A stretch of 64,000 nucleotides of DNA, taken from Sedimentibacter hydroxybenzoicus DSM 7310 (GTDB lineage: Bacteria > Bacillota > Clostridia > Tissierellales > Sedimentibacteraceae). Below are positions 54,676 through 62,637 of the stretch, piece after piece. The translations under genes were made by a program, and so were the position numbers. The notes under the pieces are model-generated. The model searched no databases and was not told where the DNA came from. It saw only the letters and a list, made by a program, of their open reading frames with translations. The stretch is taken from the NCBI RefSeq assembly GCF_013403245.1, contig NZ_JACBNQ010000001.1:248001-312000 (forward strand), read 5' to 3'. Position 1 is the first letter of the stretch. Each line of letters opens with the position of its first letter.

Positions 54676-54845
54676 TAGGGGAAGTTCAAGAAAACTATTA
54701 TAGCGCCAGAACTTAATAAGTTGACGAGGACAGAGTTATCGAAAATTCGGCGGACGCTCTGCGGTGCAGCTTCATCGATATGGTTTTTATAAATACATCC
54801 GGCGACGGATGCGACAGAGGAAAACCAATAGCTTAAACATCTTAC
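54676..54845 (+). ncRNA. glmS ribozyme/riboswitch
   Basis: This is the glucosamine-6-phosphate-activated self-cleaving ribozyme. The conserved core AGCGCCAGAACT (cleavage expected between A54702 and G54703), GTTGACGAGGA, CGGCGGACGCTCTGCGGTGC, and the 3' element GACAGAGGAAAACCAATAGC are all present in order. Cleavage at high GlcN6P exposes the glmS message to decay. It lies upstream of glmS as expected, but about 230 bases of repeat-bearing DNA separate them. Confidence 0.95.
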
Positions 54846-54888
54846 TAAAATAATATTATTCTATATTATTCCCCAATCATATCATCAT

Positions 54889-54975
54889 TATCATCCTGAA
54901 CGCAGTGAAGAAATTTCATTTTTATTGTAATATCATACGGTACTGTCATCCTGAACGTGGTGAAGGATCTCATTG
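54889..54975. repeat. two half-copies of the dispersed CCTGAACG repeat between ribozyme and glmS
   Basis: TCATCCTGAACGCAGTGAAG (from 54890) and TCATCCTGAACGTGGTGAAG (from 54946, running into GATCT) are two direct copies about 56 bases apart, related to the element at 53947-54023. They lie within the glmS leader. Confidence 0.75.
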
Positions 54976-55075
54976 TTTTTGTGTCATCATATAATTGTTT
55001 TTCTTGAAAGATTAAAAAAATTAAATTTCAAGTGCTGTTTTTTATTGTGTAAAAAAATTAGATTGGAGAAGAAAT

Positions 55076-56866
55076 ATGTGTGGAATAGTCGGATATATAG
55101 GATTTGAAGACGTAAAAGAGATAATTTTAGGCGGTTTAGAAAAATTAGAATACAGGGGCTATGATTCTGCAGGAATTGCCATAGCTAACAACAATGTCGT
55201 AAATGTAATCAAAGAAAAAGGAAGAATCAACGAACTGAGGCAAAGCATAGATAAAAGCATAACAGGAAACTTAGGTATCGGTCATACAAGATGGGCAACT
55301 CATGGTGCTCCGAACCATATTAACTCTCATCCTCATCAGAGCAGTTCAAAAAGGTTCACCTTGGTACACAATGGTATCATAGAAAATGAAGATGAATTAA
55401 GACAGAAATATTTAAATGGAACAGTATTTACAAGCGATACCGATACAGAGGTTATAGTACAGCTCATCGAAAAATTTGTAAATGACGGAGAAGAAGTACC
55501 TCTTGCCATAAGACACACTATGAGTGAGTTAAAAGGTTCATATGCTCTTGCGATTCTTGATAATGAAGATATGAATACCTTGTATGCCGCAAAAAACAAA
55601 ACACCACTACTTGCAGGCAGGGGCAGTGGATTTAATATGCTTGGCAGCGATGCAATGGCAATGATTAATTACACGAATTCATTTTATGAAATAGAGGATA
55701 AGGAATTTCTCGTAATAACAAAGGATAGTATAGATATTTATTCTATTTACGGAAATAAGGTTGTGAGAGAACCATATAAAGCCGATATAGATGCATCCGA
55801 TATTGAAAAGGGAACGTATCCTCATTACATGATGAAAGAAATTGAAGAACAGCCCTTTGTAGTAAGAAAAATTATGTCGGAATACTCCGATGAGGACGGA
55901 AATATGTTCATGGATCCGGGAATTGTCCAAGAAGTTCGAGGCTGTGATAAATTATATATAATTGCCTGCGGCACAAGCTACCATGCGGGACTTATAGGAA
56001 AGCAATTCTTTGAAAAAATATCCGGAAAACCTACTGAGGTAATTATAGCAAGTGAATTTATATATAATATGCCTCTATTGACGAAAAAACCGCTGTTCAT
56101 GTTTATATCACAAAGCGGAGAAACGGCAGACTGCAGGGCAGTACTTGTAAAGGTTAAGGAAATGGGCCATAGAACCCTTACATTAACCAATGTAAAAGGC
56201 TCAACCTTATCAAGAGAAGCAGATAACACGCTGCTTCTGCATGCAGGTCCTGAAATAGCAGTTGCTTCAACAAAGGCATACACTGCACAAATAACGGTAT
56301 TATCGATACTTGCTGCTTTGGTAAACAACAACAAAAATATTAATATATTCAAAGAGTTAAGCAAGATTGCTTATATAATGGAAACCCTCTGTGATGATAA
56401 GGAAAAATATAAAGAGCTTGCTAATAAATACTTAGTAAATTCAAGGAACTGCTTCTATATAGGAAGAAGTATGGATTACTTCTTATGCCTGGAAGCATCC
56501 CTTAAGCTGAAAGAAATTTCCTACATCCAGACTGAGGGCTTTGCAGCGGGAGAATTAAAGCACGGAACAATTGCCTTAATAGAAAAAGGTACTCCCGTTA
56601 TAGCGGTTATTACCCAGGAAAACATCAATTTAAATACAAGAAGCAACATCAAGGAAGTAAAGGCAAGAGGTGCTGCCACTATGGTTATATCAATGCGCAA
56701 AATCAGCCAGGAAACAGACCAGATAATCATTGACGACGCGAACGAACTGCTGTCACCTCTGGCAACCATAATACCGGCTCAATATCTTGCTTATTATGCA
56801 GCACTGCTTAAAGGCTGTGATATCGATAAACCGCGTAATCTTGCAAAGTCGGTTACAGTGGAATAA
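55076..56866 (+). CDS. glmS: glutamine--fructose-6-phosphate aminotransferase
   Basis: This 596-residue enzyme makes glucosamine-6-phosphate from fructose-6-phosphate and glutamine, the first step to cell-wall amino sugars. The N-terminal glutaminase domain begins MCGIVGYIG with catalytic Cys2, and two SIS sugar-isomerase domains follow (ACGTSYHAG near 301; SQSGETADC near 347), with the C-terminal AKSVTVE. TTGGAGAAG precedes the ATG. It is controlled by the ribozyme 230 bases upstream and followed by a long hairpin at 56945. Confidence 0.98.
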   Translation: MCGIVGYIGFEDVKEIILGGLEKLEYRGYDSAGIAIANNNVVNVIKEKGRINELRQSIDKSITGNLGIGHTRWATHGAPNHINSHPHQSSSKRFTLVHNGIIENEDELRQKYLNGTVFTSDTDTEVIVQLIEKFVNDGEEVPLAIRHTMSELKGSYALAILDNEDMNTLYAAKNKTPLLAGRGSGFNMLGSDAMAMINYTNSFYEIEDKEFLVITKDSIDIYSIYGNKVVREPYKADIDASDIEKGTYPHYMMKEIEEQPFVVRKIMSEYSDEDGNMFMDPGIVQEVRGCDKLYIIACGTSYHAGLIGKQFFEKISGKPTEVIIASEFIYNMPLLTKKPLFMFISQSGETADCRAVLVKVKEMGHRTLTLTNVKGSTLSREADNTLLLHAGPEIAVASTKAYTAQITVLSILAALVNNNKNINIFKELSKIAYIMETLCDDKEKYKELANKYLVNSRNCFYIGRSMDYFLCLEASLKLKEISYIQTEGFAAGELKHGTIALIEKGTPVIAVITQENINLNTRSNIKEVKARGAATMVISMRKISQETDQIIIDDANELLSPLATIIPAQYLAYYAALLKGCDIDKPRNLAKSVTVE

Positions 56867-56944
56867 GGGATAAAAACTGATAGTAATAGGGGTAGTTCCG
56901 CTATAAAGTTATAAACTGAGAAATGAATGATTATTCATATAATA

Positions 56945-56989
56945 GTGCACACAAAAAATTAAAATTAATATTTAGTTTTCGGTGTGCAC
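56945..56989 (+). terminator. hairpin after glmS
   Basis: GTGCACAC (56945-56952) pairs perfectly with GTGTGCAC (56982-56989) around an A/T-rich 29-base loop. A short TTTAAT run follows. It is the probable terminator of glmS. Confidence 0.55.
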
Positions 56990-57630
56990 TTTAATAACTC
57001 TAACTGATTCCCGTTTATATAATATAAGTGTTTCTTAAAACCAAAGTCATTCAACTGAAAATAAAGTTTATCCCGATAAAAATAAAGTTATTCATAACCC
57101 ACGAGAAAAAATTGGAACTATTAATCTTGATTTTTTCTCTTTTTTATTGATAGGAAACATAAAAAAAAAAAGAAAAAAATGTTGATTAATAATTAAGAAA
57201 TATAGAAAAAGGAAAAGAAAAATATTGAGAAAAGGGATTGAAAAGTCAAAAGATTAGGGTTAATGATAGGGGAAAAAGATTGGGGGAAAGGGATAAAAAA
57301 ATTAAACAGAAAAATCCTAAATTATAATCCATAAATTCTACTTTCTGAACGACTTTTTTCATTTTTTTCTTGGAAAAAGGGATAAAGAGAAAAAAGGAAA
57401 GGGTGTTTTTCTGAATGACCTTCTTTCCATTGGGAGAAGGTGGGAAATGAATTTCAAGAAGTTGGGGGTATAATTTTGAATGAGTTTGTGGGAGTGAACA
57501 ATAAGTTGCGTGTAATAGTTTTGACAAAAATTGGAATATATCGTTTTTCAGATTGTAACCGCCCTATTATGTGCTTACAAAATACCAAATGATAAGTCTG
57601 TCGAAGTGGCAGTATCGAAAATAATAACAA
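56990..57630. other. gene-free A/G-rich tract
   Basis: No convincing gene lies here. From about 57160 to 57480 the plus strand is strongly purine-rich (runs of A and G such as GGGGGAAAGGGATAAAAA), with scattered short tracts. The only open frames are on the minus strand and lack ribosome sites and protein-like composition. Confidence 0.6.
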
Positions 57631-57631
57631 A

Positions 57632-57663
57632 AAATACACTGAAGAGTTACTACAGTGTATTTT
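57632..57663 (-). terminator. terminator after the pro-peptide gene
   Basis: AAATACACTG pairs with CAGTGTATTT around an 11-base loop. On the minus strand it follows the pro-peptide stop codon by a few bases and continues into a T run. Confidence 0.8.
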
Positions 57664-57667
57664 GTTA

Positions 57668-57814
57668 TTAAGCATGATGAACTAAAATAATGGTGCTGCC
57701 TGTTCCCGGTGGGTCATTACATGGATTAGGTGTTGGCGGATTAGTAATAATTGTACCAATCAAAAGAATGGTTAATAATGATCCAATAATTAGTTCTTTT
57801 AAGTGCATTTTCAT
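57668..57814 (-). CDS. small secreted pro-peptide, putative RRNPP signalling peptide (48 aa)
   Basis: This 48-codon ORF lies 96 bases downstream of, and on the same strand as, the HTH-TPR regulator. It encodes a Sec-type signal (positive MKMHLKE, hydrophobic core LIIGSLLTILLIGTIIT), then a Pro-rich linker (NPPTPNPCNDPPG) and a hydrophobic C-terminus ending STIILVHHA, the region from which short pheromones are usually cut. AAAGGATG lies upstream, and a weak own promoter (TTGTTT-N17-TATCAT, 57857-57885) is possible. The layout matches PlcR-PapR, Rap-Phr and clostridial Qsr-Qsp pairs. Confidence 0.72.
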   Translation of the reverse strand: MKMHLKELIIGSLLTILLIGTIITNPPTPNPCNDPPGTGSTIILVHHA

Positions 57815-57910
57815 AATTCATATCATCCTTTTATGTATTTTTTGCATCACATGTAAATGATAACATACTTGAGTTAAAAAAACAAGATATTTTCTTGGAA
57901 ATGTATCAAA

Positions 57911-59194
57911 TTATTTGTGTATTAGGTGACTATTTAAAAATTCTATAGCTTTATCTGTCATATCGTTGTTTAAATACATAAGACACAATTTATTATAAAT
58001 ATCTAATATTGCTTTATAGTCACTTTTTTCTTCTGCAATTTTGAGCGTCTTAATGTAAGCGGTCTCTAGTTCGGCTATTGTTCCAGTTTCAGAGTATATA
58101 TCAATAAGCATGTAATAGCCTTTTAGCACATATTCAATATTGCTGTACTTATTAGCGAGATCAATGCCCAAATTGATTAGTATCAATGCTTCGTTATATC
58201 TTCCAAGTTTTATTAGTATGCCTGCTTTACTTATAAGTGATGAGTCTAAATTTGCAATATCTACTTCAGTTCTGATCTTTTGAGAAAGCTCAAGGTACTC
58301 TATCGCTTTATCGTATTCTTCGACATCAGCATATAATAAGCCTAAATTATTATAGACATAAGCTAACGTAGGTTCTCTTGAACTGCTAAATTCTCCTAAA
58401 AGAGAAAGATATATTATTTCTGCATCTTCAAATTTTTTTAAATCGCGGTAGCAATTAGCTTTAACTATATTAGCATATACATAGTTTATAAAATCAGTGC
58501 TTTTCTCGCATAAAAACAAATATTTATCAGCATATTCAATAGACTCATCAAACTCATGAAGTTTTCTTTGGCATAAAGAAATATTGTAAACAGAATGTTT
58601 TTGTGTATATAAATCATTATTTATTTTGGACAAAAAATATGCTTTATTAAAAAAGAGCAACGCTTCTGCAAAAAATAATTCGTTTAATTTGCAAAGACCC
58701 AATTTGTTAAATAAGTAAGCATCAAATTTATTATTTTCAATTTCACTATATTTACTTAAAGAATCTATATAGTTAAATACTGCTTGAGAATATTTTCTTT
58801 CATCGTAATATATGTTTCCTTTTTTAAGAAGAGCTTCCCCTTCTATGTCACTTAAATCATAATTATGAGAAATCTCAATAACGCTATTAATTAGCTCTAT
58901 AGTAATATCACTATTTAACGCATCCATACAGTATTTAAGAGCTTCATCTTTAGGGGACATAAGTAAATAGGAACTATCAATATTTAAATTGATTCCCAAT
59001 TCATAAGCCTTATTATTGAACTTTTCGGCTAAATAATTTGCAGTATCCTTAGTTAATCCGCGTTCTCCGGTTTCTAACATACTTACATAGTTTCTTCTAA
59101 TTTTTTCGCCTTGCAAATCAAGTTGTTTCATCTTTAACATTTTTCTCGTTTTTTTAATTCTTTCACCAGGGGTTAAAAATTCCATCGCATTCAT
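57911..59194 (-). CDS. HTH-TPR regulator of the RRNPP quorum-sensing type
   Basis: This protein of up to 427 residues has an N-terminal XRE-type helix-turn-helix (about 10-60, with RIKKTRKMLKMKQLDLQGEKI and YVSMLETGERGLT) followed by eight or more TPR repeats (about 85-420). In RRNPP regulators the TPR solenoid binds a re-imported short peptide. The ribosome site AGGAG is only two bases from the first ATG, so the ATG at 59185 (codon 4) may be the real start. Promoter TTGACT-N16-TATAAT lies at 59233-59260. It is divergent from the RiPP cluster, which it probably controls. Confidence 0.85.
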   Translation of the reverse strand: MNAMEFLTPGERIKKTRKMLKMKQLDLQGEKIRRNYVSMLETGERGLTKDTANYLAEKFNNKAYELGINLNIDSSYLLMSPKDEALKYCMDALNSDITIELINSVIEISHNYDLSDIEGEALLKKGNIYYDERKYSQAVFNYIDSLSKYSEIENNKFDAYLFNKLGLCKLNELFFAEALLFFNKAYFLSKINNDLYTQKHSVYNISLCQRKLHEFDESIEYADKYLFLCEKSTDFINYVYANIVKANCYRDLKKFEDAEIIYLSLLGEFSSSREPTLAYVYNNLGLLYADVEEYDKAIEYLELSQKIRTEVDIANLDSSLISKAGILIKLGRYNEALILINLGIDLANKYSNIEYVLKGYYMLIDIYSETGTIAELETAYIKTLKIAEEKSDYKAILDIYNKLCLMYLNNDMTDKAIEFLNSHLIHK

Positions 59195-59232
59195 CTCTCC
59201 TAAAAAGTTTAGGTAATAACATACATTCTTAA

Positions 59233-59260
59233 ATTATATCATAATTTATTTTTTAGTCAA
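59233..59260 (-). promoter_or_regulatory. promoter of the HTH-TPR regulator
   Basis: On the minus strand TTGACT (59255-59260), 16 bases and TATAAT (59233-59238). Confidence 0.7.
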
Positions 59261-59426
59261 AAATTTTTGTTAAAAAGAAAAATTTAAACTCTTGTGTACA
59301 TTAAAAGTATAGATAATTAATCTGAATGGTAGTAATAGAATATAAATAAATGAAAGTATTAAATATCCAATTATTTAATTTAAAACATGCAAGAGTAAAA
59401 AAAGTAACAATAATAATAAAAAAATA

Positions 59427-59455
59427 GTGACAAAATATAAATTTTAAGATATACT
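59427..59455 (+). promoter_or_regulatory. candidate promoter of the RiPP operon
   Basis: GTGACA (59427-59432), 17 bases, TATACT (59450-59455) reads toward the precursor genes. A second weaker candidate is TTGACT (59498-59503) with GATAAC (59522-59527). The rest of the 400-base divergent gap is A/T-rich without other clear elements. Confidence 0.5.
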
Positions 59456-59593
59456 ATATGAAGATAATCAATTTATTGCTTTTACTAAATTAAATGTTTG
59501 ACTAATATGAAATAATTATAGGATAACATTTAATTATAAAAGTATGATATATGCTACTAATAAATGAACAATTTTATAGAAGGAGATGAGATA

Positions 59594-59689
59594 ATGAAAA
59601 AGCTTACAGTTAAAATTTGGAGTGCAAAATCAATAAAAGAGGCATTAAATCAGCAGGTAACAAATGCTTGTCAATATTGCATGAAATAA
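59594..59689 (+). CDS. RiPP precursor peptide 1 (31 aa, CxxC tail)
   Basis: This 31-codon gene is preceded by GAAGGAGATGAGATA. The peptide starts MKKLTVKIWSAKSIKE and ends QVTNACQYCMK, with two cysteines (26 and 29). It is 26/31 identical to the peptide at 59737, and the last 11 residues are identical. The leader contains a Trp (9) and basic residues; the tail is the likely modified core. Two radical SAM/SPASM genes follow, which commonly put thioether or carbon-carbon bonds into such cores. Confidence 0.85.
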   Translation: MKKLTVKIWSAKSIKEALNQQVTNACQYCMK

Positions 59690-59736
59690 GAAATTTATAA
59701 CTAATTTAAAGAAATAATATTAGGAGGTAAAAATAC

Positions 59737-59832
59737 ATGAAAAAGTTAACGACCAAGGTTTGGAGTGCAAAATCAATAAAAGAATCTTCAAATCTACAAG
59801 TAACAAATGCTTGCCAATATTGCATGAAGTAA
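59737..59832 (+). CDS. RiPP precursor peptide 2 (31 aa, CxxC tail)
   Basis: This second 31-codon precursor has a strong ribosome site TAGGAGG. It starts MKKLTTKVWSAKSIKE and ends QVTNACQYCMK. It differs from peptide 1 only at positions 6, 8, 17, 18 and 20, all in the leader, while the tail is unchanged at the protein level and altered at wobble bases (TGT/TGC, AAA/AAG). That pattern indicates selection on the core. It is 73 bases upstream of the first radical SAM gene. Confidence 0.85.
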   Translation: MKKLTTKVWSAKSIKESSNLQVTNACQYCMK

Positions 59833-59905
59833 TTAGACACATACACGAATAATTTTATTAGTAGCTTATATCAACAAATAAACTAAGGACAGAGGTATTA
59901 TAAAA

Positions 59906-61249
59906 ATGATACTAACTTCAAAGATGAGTTCTATAACTTTAAATGATAATGAAATTATAATAGTAAATCTCCTTTCTGGGGCTGTTAATATTTTGAATAA
60001 TGAGATTTATCAAGAACTAAATGATTTACAGAAACTAAGAAATGACTATCCAGAGGTATTTCAAGAGCTAGTAAATGATAAATTTTTATTTGAAAATAAT
60101 ATAGAAGAACAGAAATACTTTGTAGATTTAATAAGTTCAATTAATGAATTGGATATACACGAAGCACCAAATTTTGTAATTTTGCCAACGTATGACTGTA
60201 ACTTGCACTGTGTATATTGCTACGAAAGCACCACAGTTCAAAGGAATATTAAGGATATGTCTGAAGAACAAGCGGAAGCAGTAAAAAGGTTTATTGAATA
60301 CAAGGCTAAAAACTATGATTCTAGTCAAATTAGAATTACATTAATGGGAGGTGAACCTCTATTAATACGAAATAAACAAATAATTGAAGACTTTTTGAAT
60401 TGGGCAAATATATTGAAGTATAAAGTAGATATTGTTACTAATGGCACTACTATACATCAGTATGAAGATATATTGAAAAGGTATGACATTTCTTCATTAC
60501 AGATAACAGTTGATGGGCCAAAAAATATTAATGACAAAAGAAGGATATCAATTGATGAGAAAGGTTCATTTGATAATATCATTGAAGGGATTGACTTGGC
60601 AATAAAGAATAAAATAAAAACGTATATAAGAGTAAATATAGATGTACAAAATATATCTCATTTAAAAGATTTGGCTAAATTTTTAATAAATAGATATGGG
60701 AGCGAAAATAAGTATTTAAGACCTTACTTATACGTAATAAGTGATGGAGGCTGTTTAGGTGATAATTATTGTATACCTGAAGTTGAAGCTGTCAAGAAAA
60801 TAATTGATTTATCAAAAAATAATGAGTGCATGGATATTTATGACCTTGTTTTTCATGGCAGTAATTTTATTAAGGGCGTTCTAAATTCAGATGATTATTT
60901 TCCGCAAAATAGATTTTGTGCAGCTAATAAAAAGCAATATGTTTTGGGTGCGGAAGGAAATATATATAAATGTTGGTTTGGTGTTGGAGAACAAAAATTT
61001 GCATTAGGAACTTATTATCCAGATATTCAAATAAATGAATCGATAGAAAAACTATGGGAAAAACGATGTGTGGAAAATATTCCTAGATGTTATAATTGCA
61101 AGTTTTCTTTAATTTGCGGCGGAGGATGCAATAATAAAGCTATGTCTGCAAATCTTTCTATAATGACACCAAATTGTGCTGACTTTGATAGTCTTTTAAA
61201 GCTTGGATTTAGTTATTATATAGAACGCGGTGATATGCAACTATCATAG
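59906..61249 (+). CDS. radical SAM/SPASM peptide maturase 1
   Basis: This 447-residue enzyme has an N-terminal region of about 90 residues typical of precursor-binding parts, the radical SAM cluster motif C98-x3-C102-x2-C105 (CNLHCVYC), the glycine-rich SAM motif MGGEPLL, TNGTT and TVDGP motifs, and a C-terminal SPASM domain with auxiliary-cluster cysteines (RFCAANKK, YKCWFG, RCYNCKFSLICGGGCNNKA, NCADF). Such enzymes install Cys-based thioethers or other radical cross-links. The ribosome site (GGACAGAGG) is moderate. It is the first of two such enzymes for one short core. Confidence 0.9.
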   Translation: MILTSKMSSITLNDNEIIIVNLLSGAVNILNNEIYQELNDLQKLRNDYPEVFQELVNDKFLFENNIEEQKYFVDLISSINELDIHEAPNFVILPTYDCNLHCVYCYESTTVQRNIKDMSEEQAEAVKRFIEYKAKNYDSSQIRITLMGGEPLLIRNKQIIEDFLNWANILKYKVDIVTNGTTIHQYEDILKRYDISSLQITVDGPKNINDKRRISIDEKGSFDNIIEGIDLAIKNKIKTYIRVNIDVQNISHLKDLAKFLINRYGSENKYLRPYLYVISDGGCLGDNYCIPEVEAVKKIIDLSKNNECMDIYDLVFHGSNFIKGVLNSDDYFPQNRFCAANKKQYVLGAEGNIYKCWFGVGEQKFALGTYYPDIQINESIEKLWEKRCVENIPRCYNCKFSLICGGGCNNKAMSANLSIMTPNCADFDSLLKLGFSYYIERGDMQLS

Positions 61250-61265
61250 CAATAAGGAGATGTAA

Positions 61266-62618
61266 ATGTATTTCAGTAAATATGTATATTATAAAAAAAT
61301 TAATAATGATAAACATTTATTTTTTAATATGCTAAATAATGCGGTTGATTTAATAGAAAATAACAATATTAATTTATCGAACTTTAATGAAATAAATAAT
61401 TATGACCCCAAAACCATAGATTACTTGATGGAGAGAGGACATATATATAATAGTATAGATGAAGAAAATGAGTTAATTGATCAATTGCAACAAATTTCTA
61501 AAAAAATCACTTCAGAAGAGGAGTATTTGCACTTTTATTGTGGTGTGACAATGGAATGTAATTTAGCTTGTTCCTACTGTTTTGAAAAAGAAATTGGAAA
61601 ACAATCAGTTATGACTAAAGAGACAATTGATAAGATGTTTATGACGATAGATAAATTATGCAATCTTCACGAAAACATAAAAAAAAGAGAGTTAACTTTC
61701 TTCGGAGGGGAACCGCTACTAACGGATAACTTTATAACAGTAAATTACATAATGGATAATTTAGTGAGAAAAAATATGGAATCAAATTTTATTACAAACG
61801 GAGTGGATCTAAATCATTTTATAGAATTTTTTAGGATAAATGAAAATAATATTTCAACAATTAGCATTACTCTTGATGGACCAAACAACATTCACGATAA
61901 AAGACGAGTATTTCAATCTGGAGAAGGAAGTTTTGAAATCATTTCACGTAATATTGACTTGTTCCTATCGGAGAATTTATCTATTATGCTTATTATAAGA
62001 ATTAATATCGATTCAAAGAATTATTTGAGTATTAATGAATTAATTGACTACATGGTTAGAAAGGAGTGGTTTAAAAAACCAATTCAGTTACAATTTTGTA
62101 AGGTTGAAGACAATTCTGAAATTGGAGTTAATGATATTATTCCTAATGATCAGTTAATGTCTTTTTTAGGAGATATTTTCAATTTGTATGAAACAAATAT
62201 AGTAGAAAAAATGAAAATAAAAATTAAAGGAATTGAGAAACTTAATAGTATTTTCAATACTGATAAATTGACATTACCTATGTTTAATTATTGTAATACG
62301 TCAAATCTATATGTGTTTGATCCTAATGGAAATTTATATGTATGTCCACAATCAATAGGTGATTTAGACAATGCTGTAGGAGAGTATACTCCGTATTATG
62401 GTATAAACATAATAGAACTAATGAAATGGCAAAAATTTACTGTATTAGATAATAAGAATTGCTCCAAATGCATGTACTGGCCTGTTTGCGGTGGGGGATG
62501 CCGTTATTCGTCACTGAAAAATGGTGGGAAAAAGAATAAAAGTACTTGTAGAAATATTCATGCAGTTGTTGAAAAAAGTGTTAATGATTACATAAGCAGG
62601 ATTATAGTATCTAATTAA
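61266..62618 (+). CDS. radical SAM/SPASM peptide maturase 2
   Basis: This 450-residue homologue of maturase 1 has its cluster cysteines at the same residue numbers (98, 102, 105; CNLACSYC), followed by FGGEPLL, TNGVD, TLDGPNNIHDKRR, and a SPASM domain (FNYCNTS, YVCPQS, NCSKCMYWPVCGGGCRYSS, STCRN). Its N-terminal 90 residues differ strongly from those of maturase 1. Sixteen bases separate the genes (AAGGAGATG). The two may act in sequence on the two Cys of each precursor or form a heterodimer. Confidence 0.9.
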   Translation: MYFSKYVYYKKINNDKHLFFNMLNNAVDLIENNNINLSNFNEINNYDPKTIDYLMERGHIYNSIDEENELIDQLQQISKKITSEEEYLHFYCGVTMECNLACSYCFEKEIGKQSVMTKETIDKMFMTIDKLCNLHENIKKRELTFFGGEPLLTDNFITVNYIMDNLVRKNMESNFITNGVDLNHFIEFFRINENNISTISITLDGPNNIHDKRRVFQSGEGSFEIISRNIDLFLSENLSIMLIIRINIDSKNYLSINELIDYMVRKEWFKKPIQLQFCKVEDNSEIGVNDIIPNDQLMSFLGDIFNLYETNIVEKMKIKIKGIEKLNSIFNTDKLTLPMFNYCNTSNLYVFDPNGNLYVCPQSIGDLDNAVGEYTPYYGINIIELMKWQKFTVLDNKNCSKCMYWPVCGGGCRYSSLKNGGKKNKSTCRNIHAVVEKSVNDYISRIIVSN

Positions 62619-62637
62619 GTAGGGTAGAGGGACAAAG

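Noticed and set aside
57246-57527. Minus-strand ORF of 93 codons in the purine-rich tract
   Set aside because: Low-complexity Phe/Leu/Pro/Ser composition is a by-product of the A/G-rich opposite strand; no ribosome site.
59594-59832. Assigning the precursors to a named RiPP class such as Clo7bot, SCIFF or CXXX-repeat peptides
   Set aside because: The number and spacing of cysteines (one CxxC only) do not fit the patterns I know for those families.
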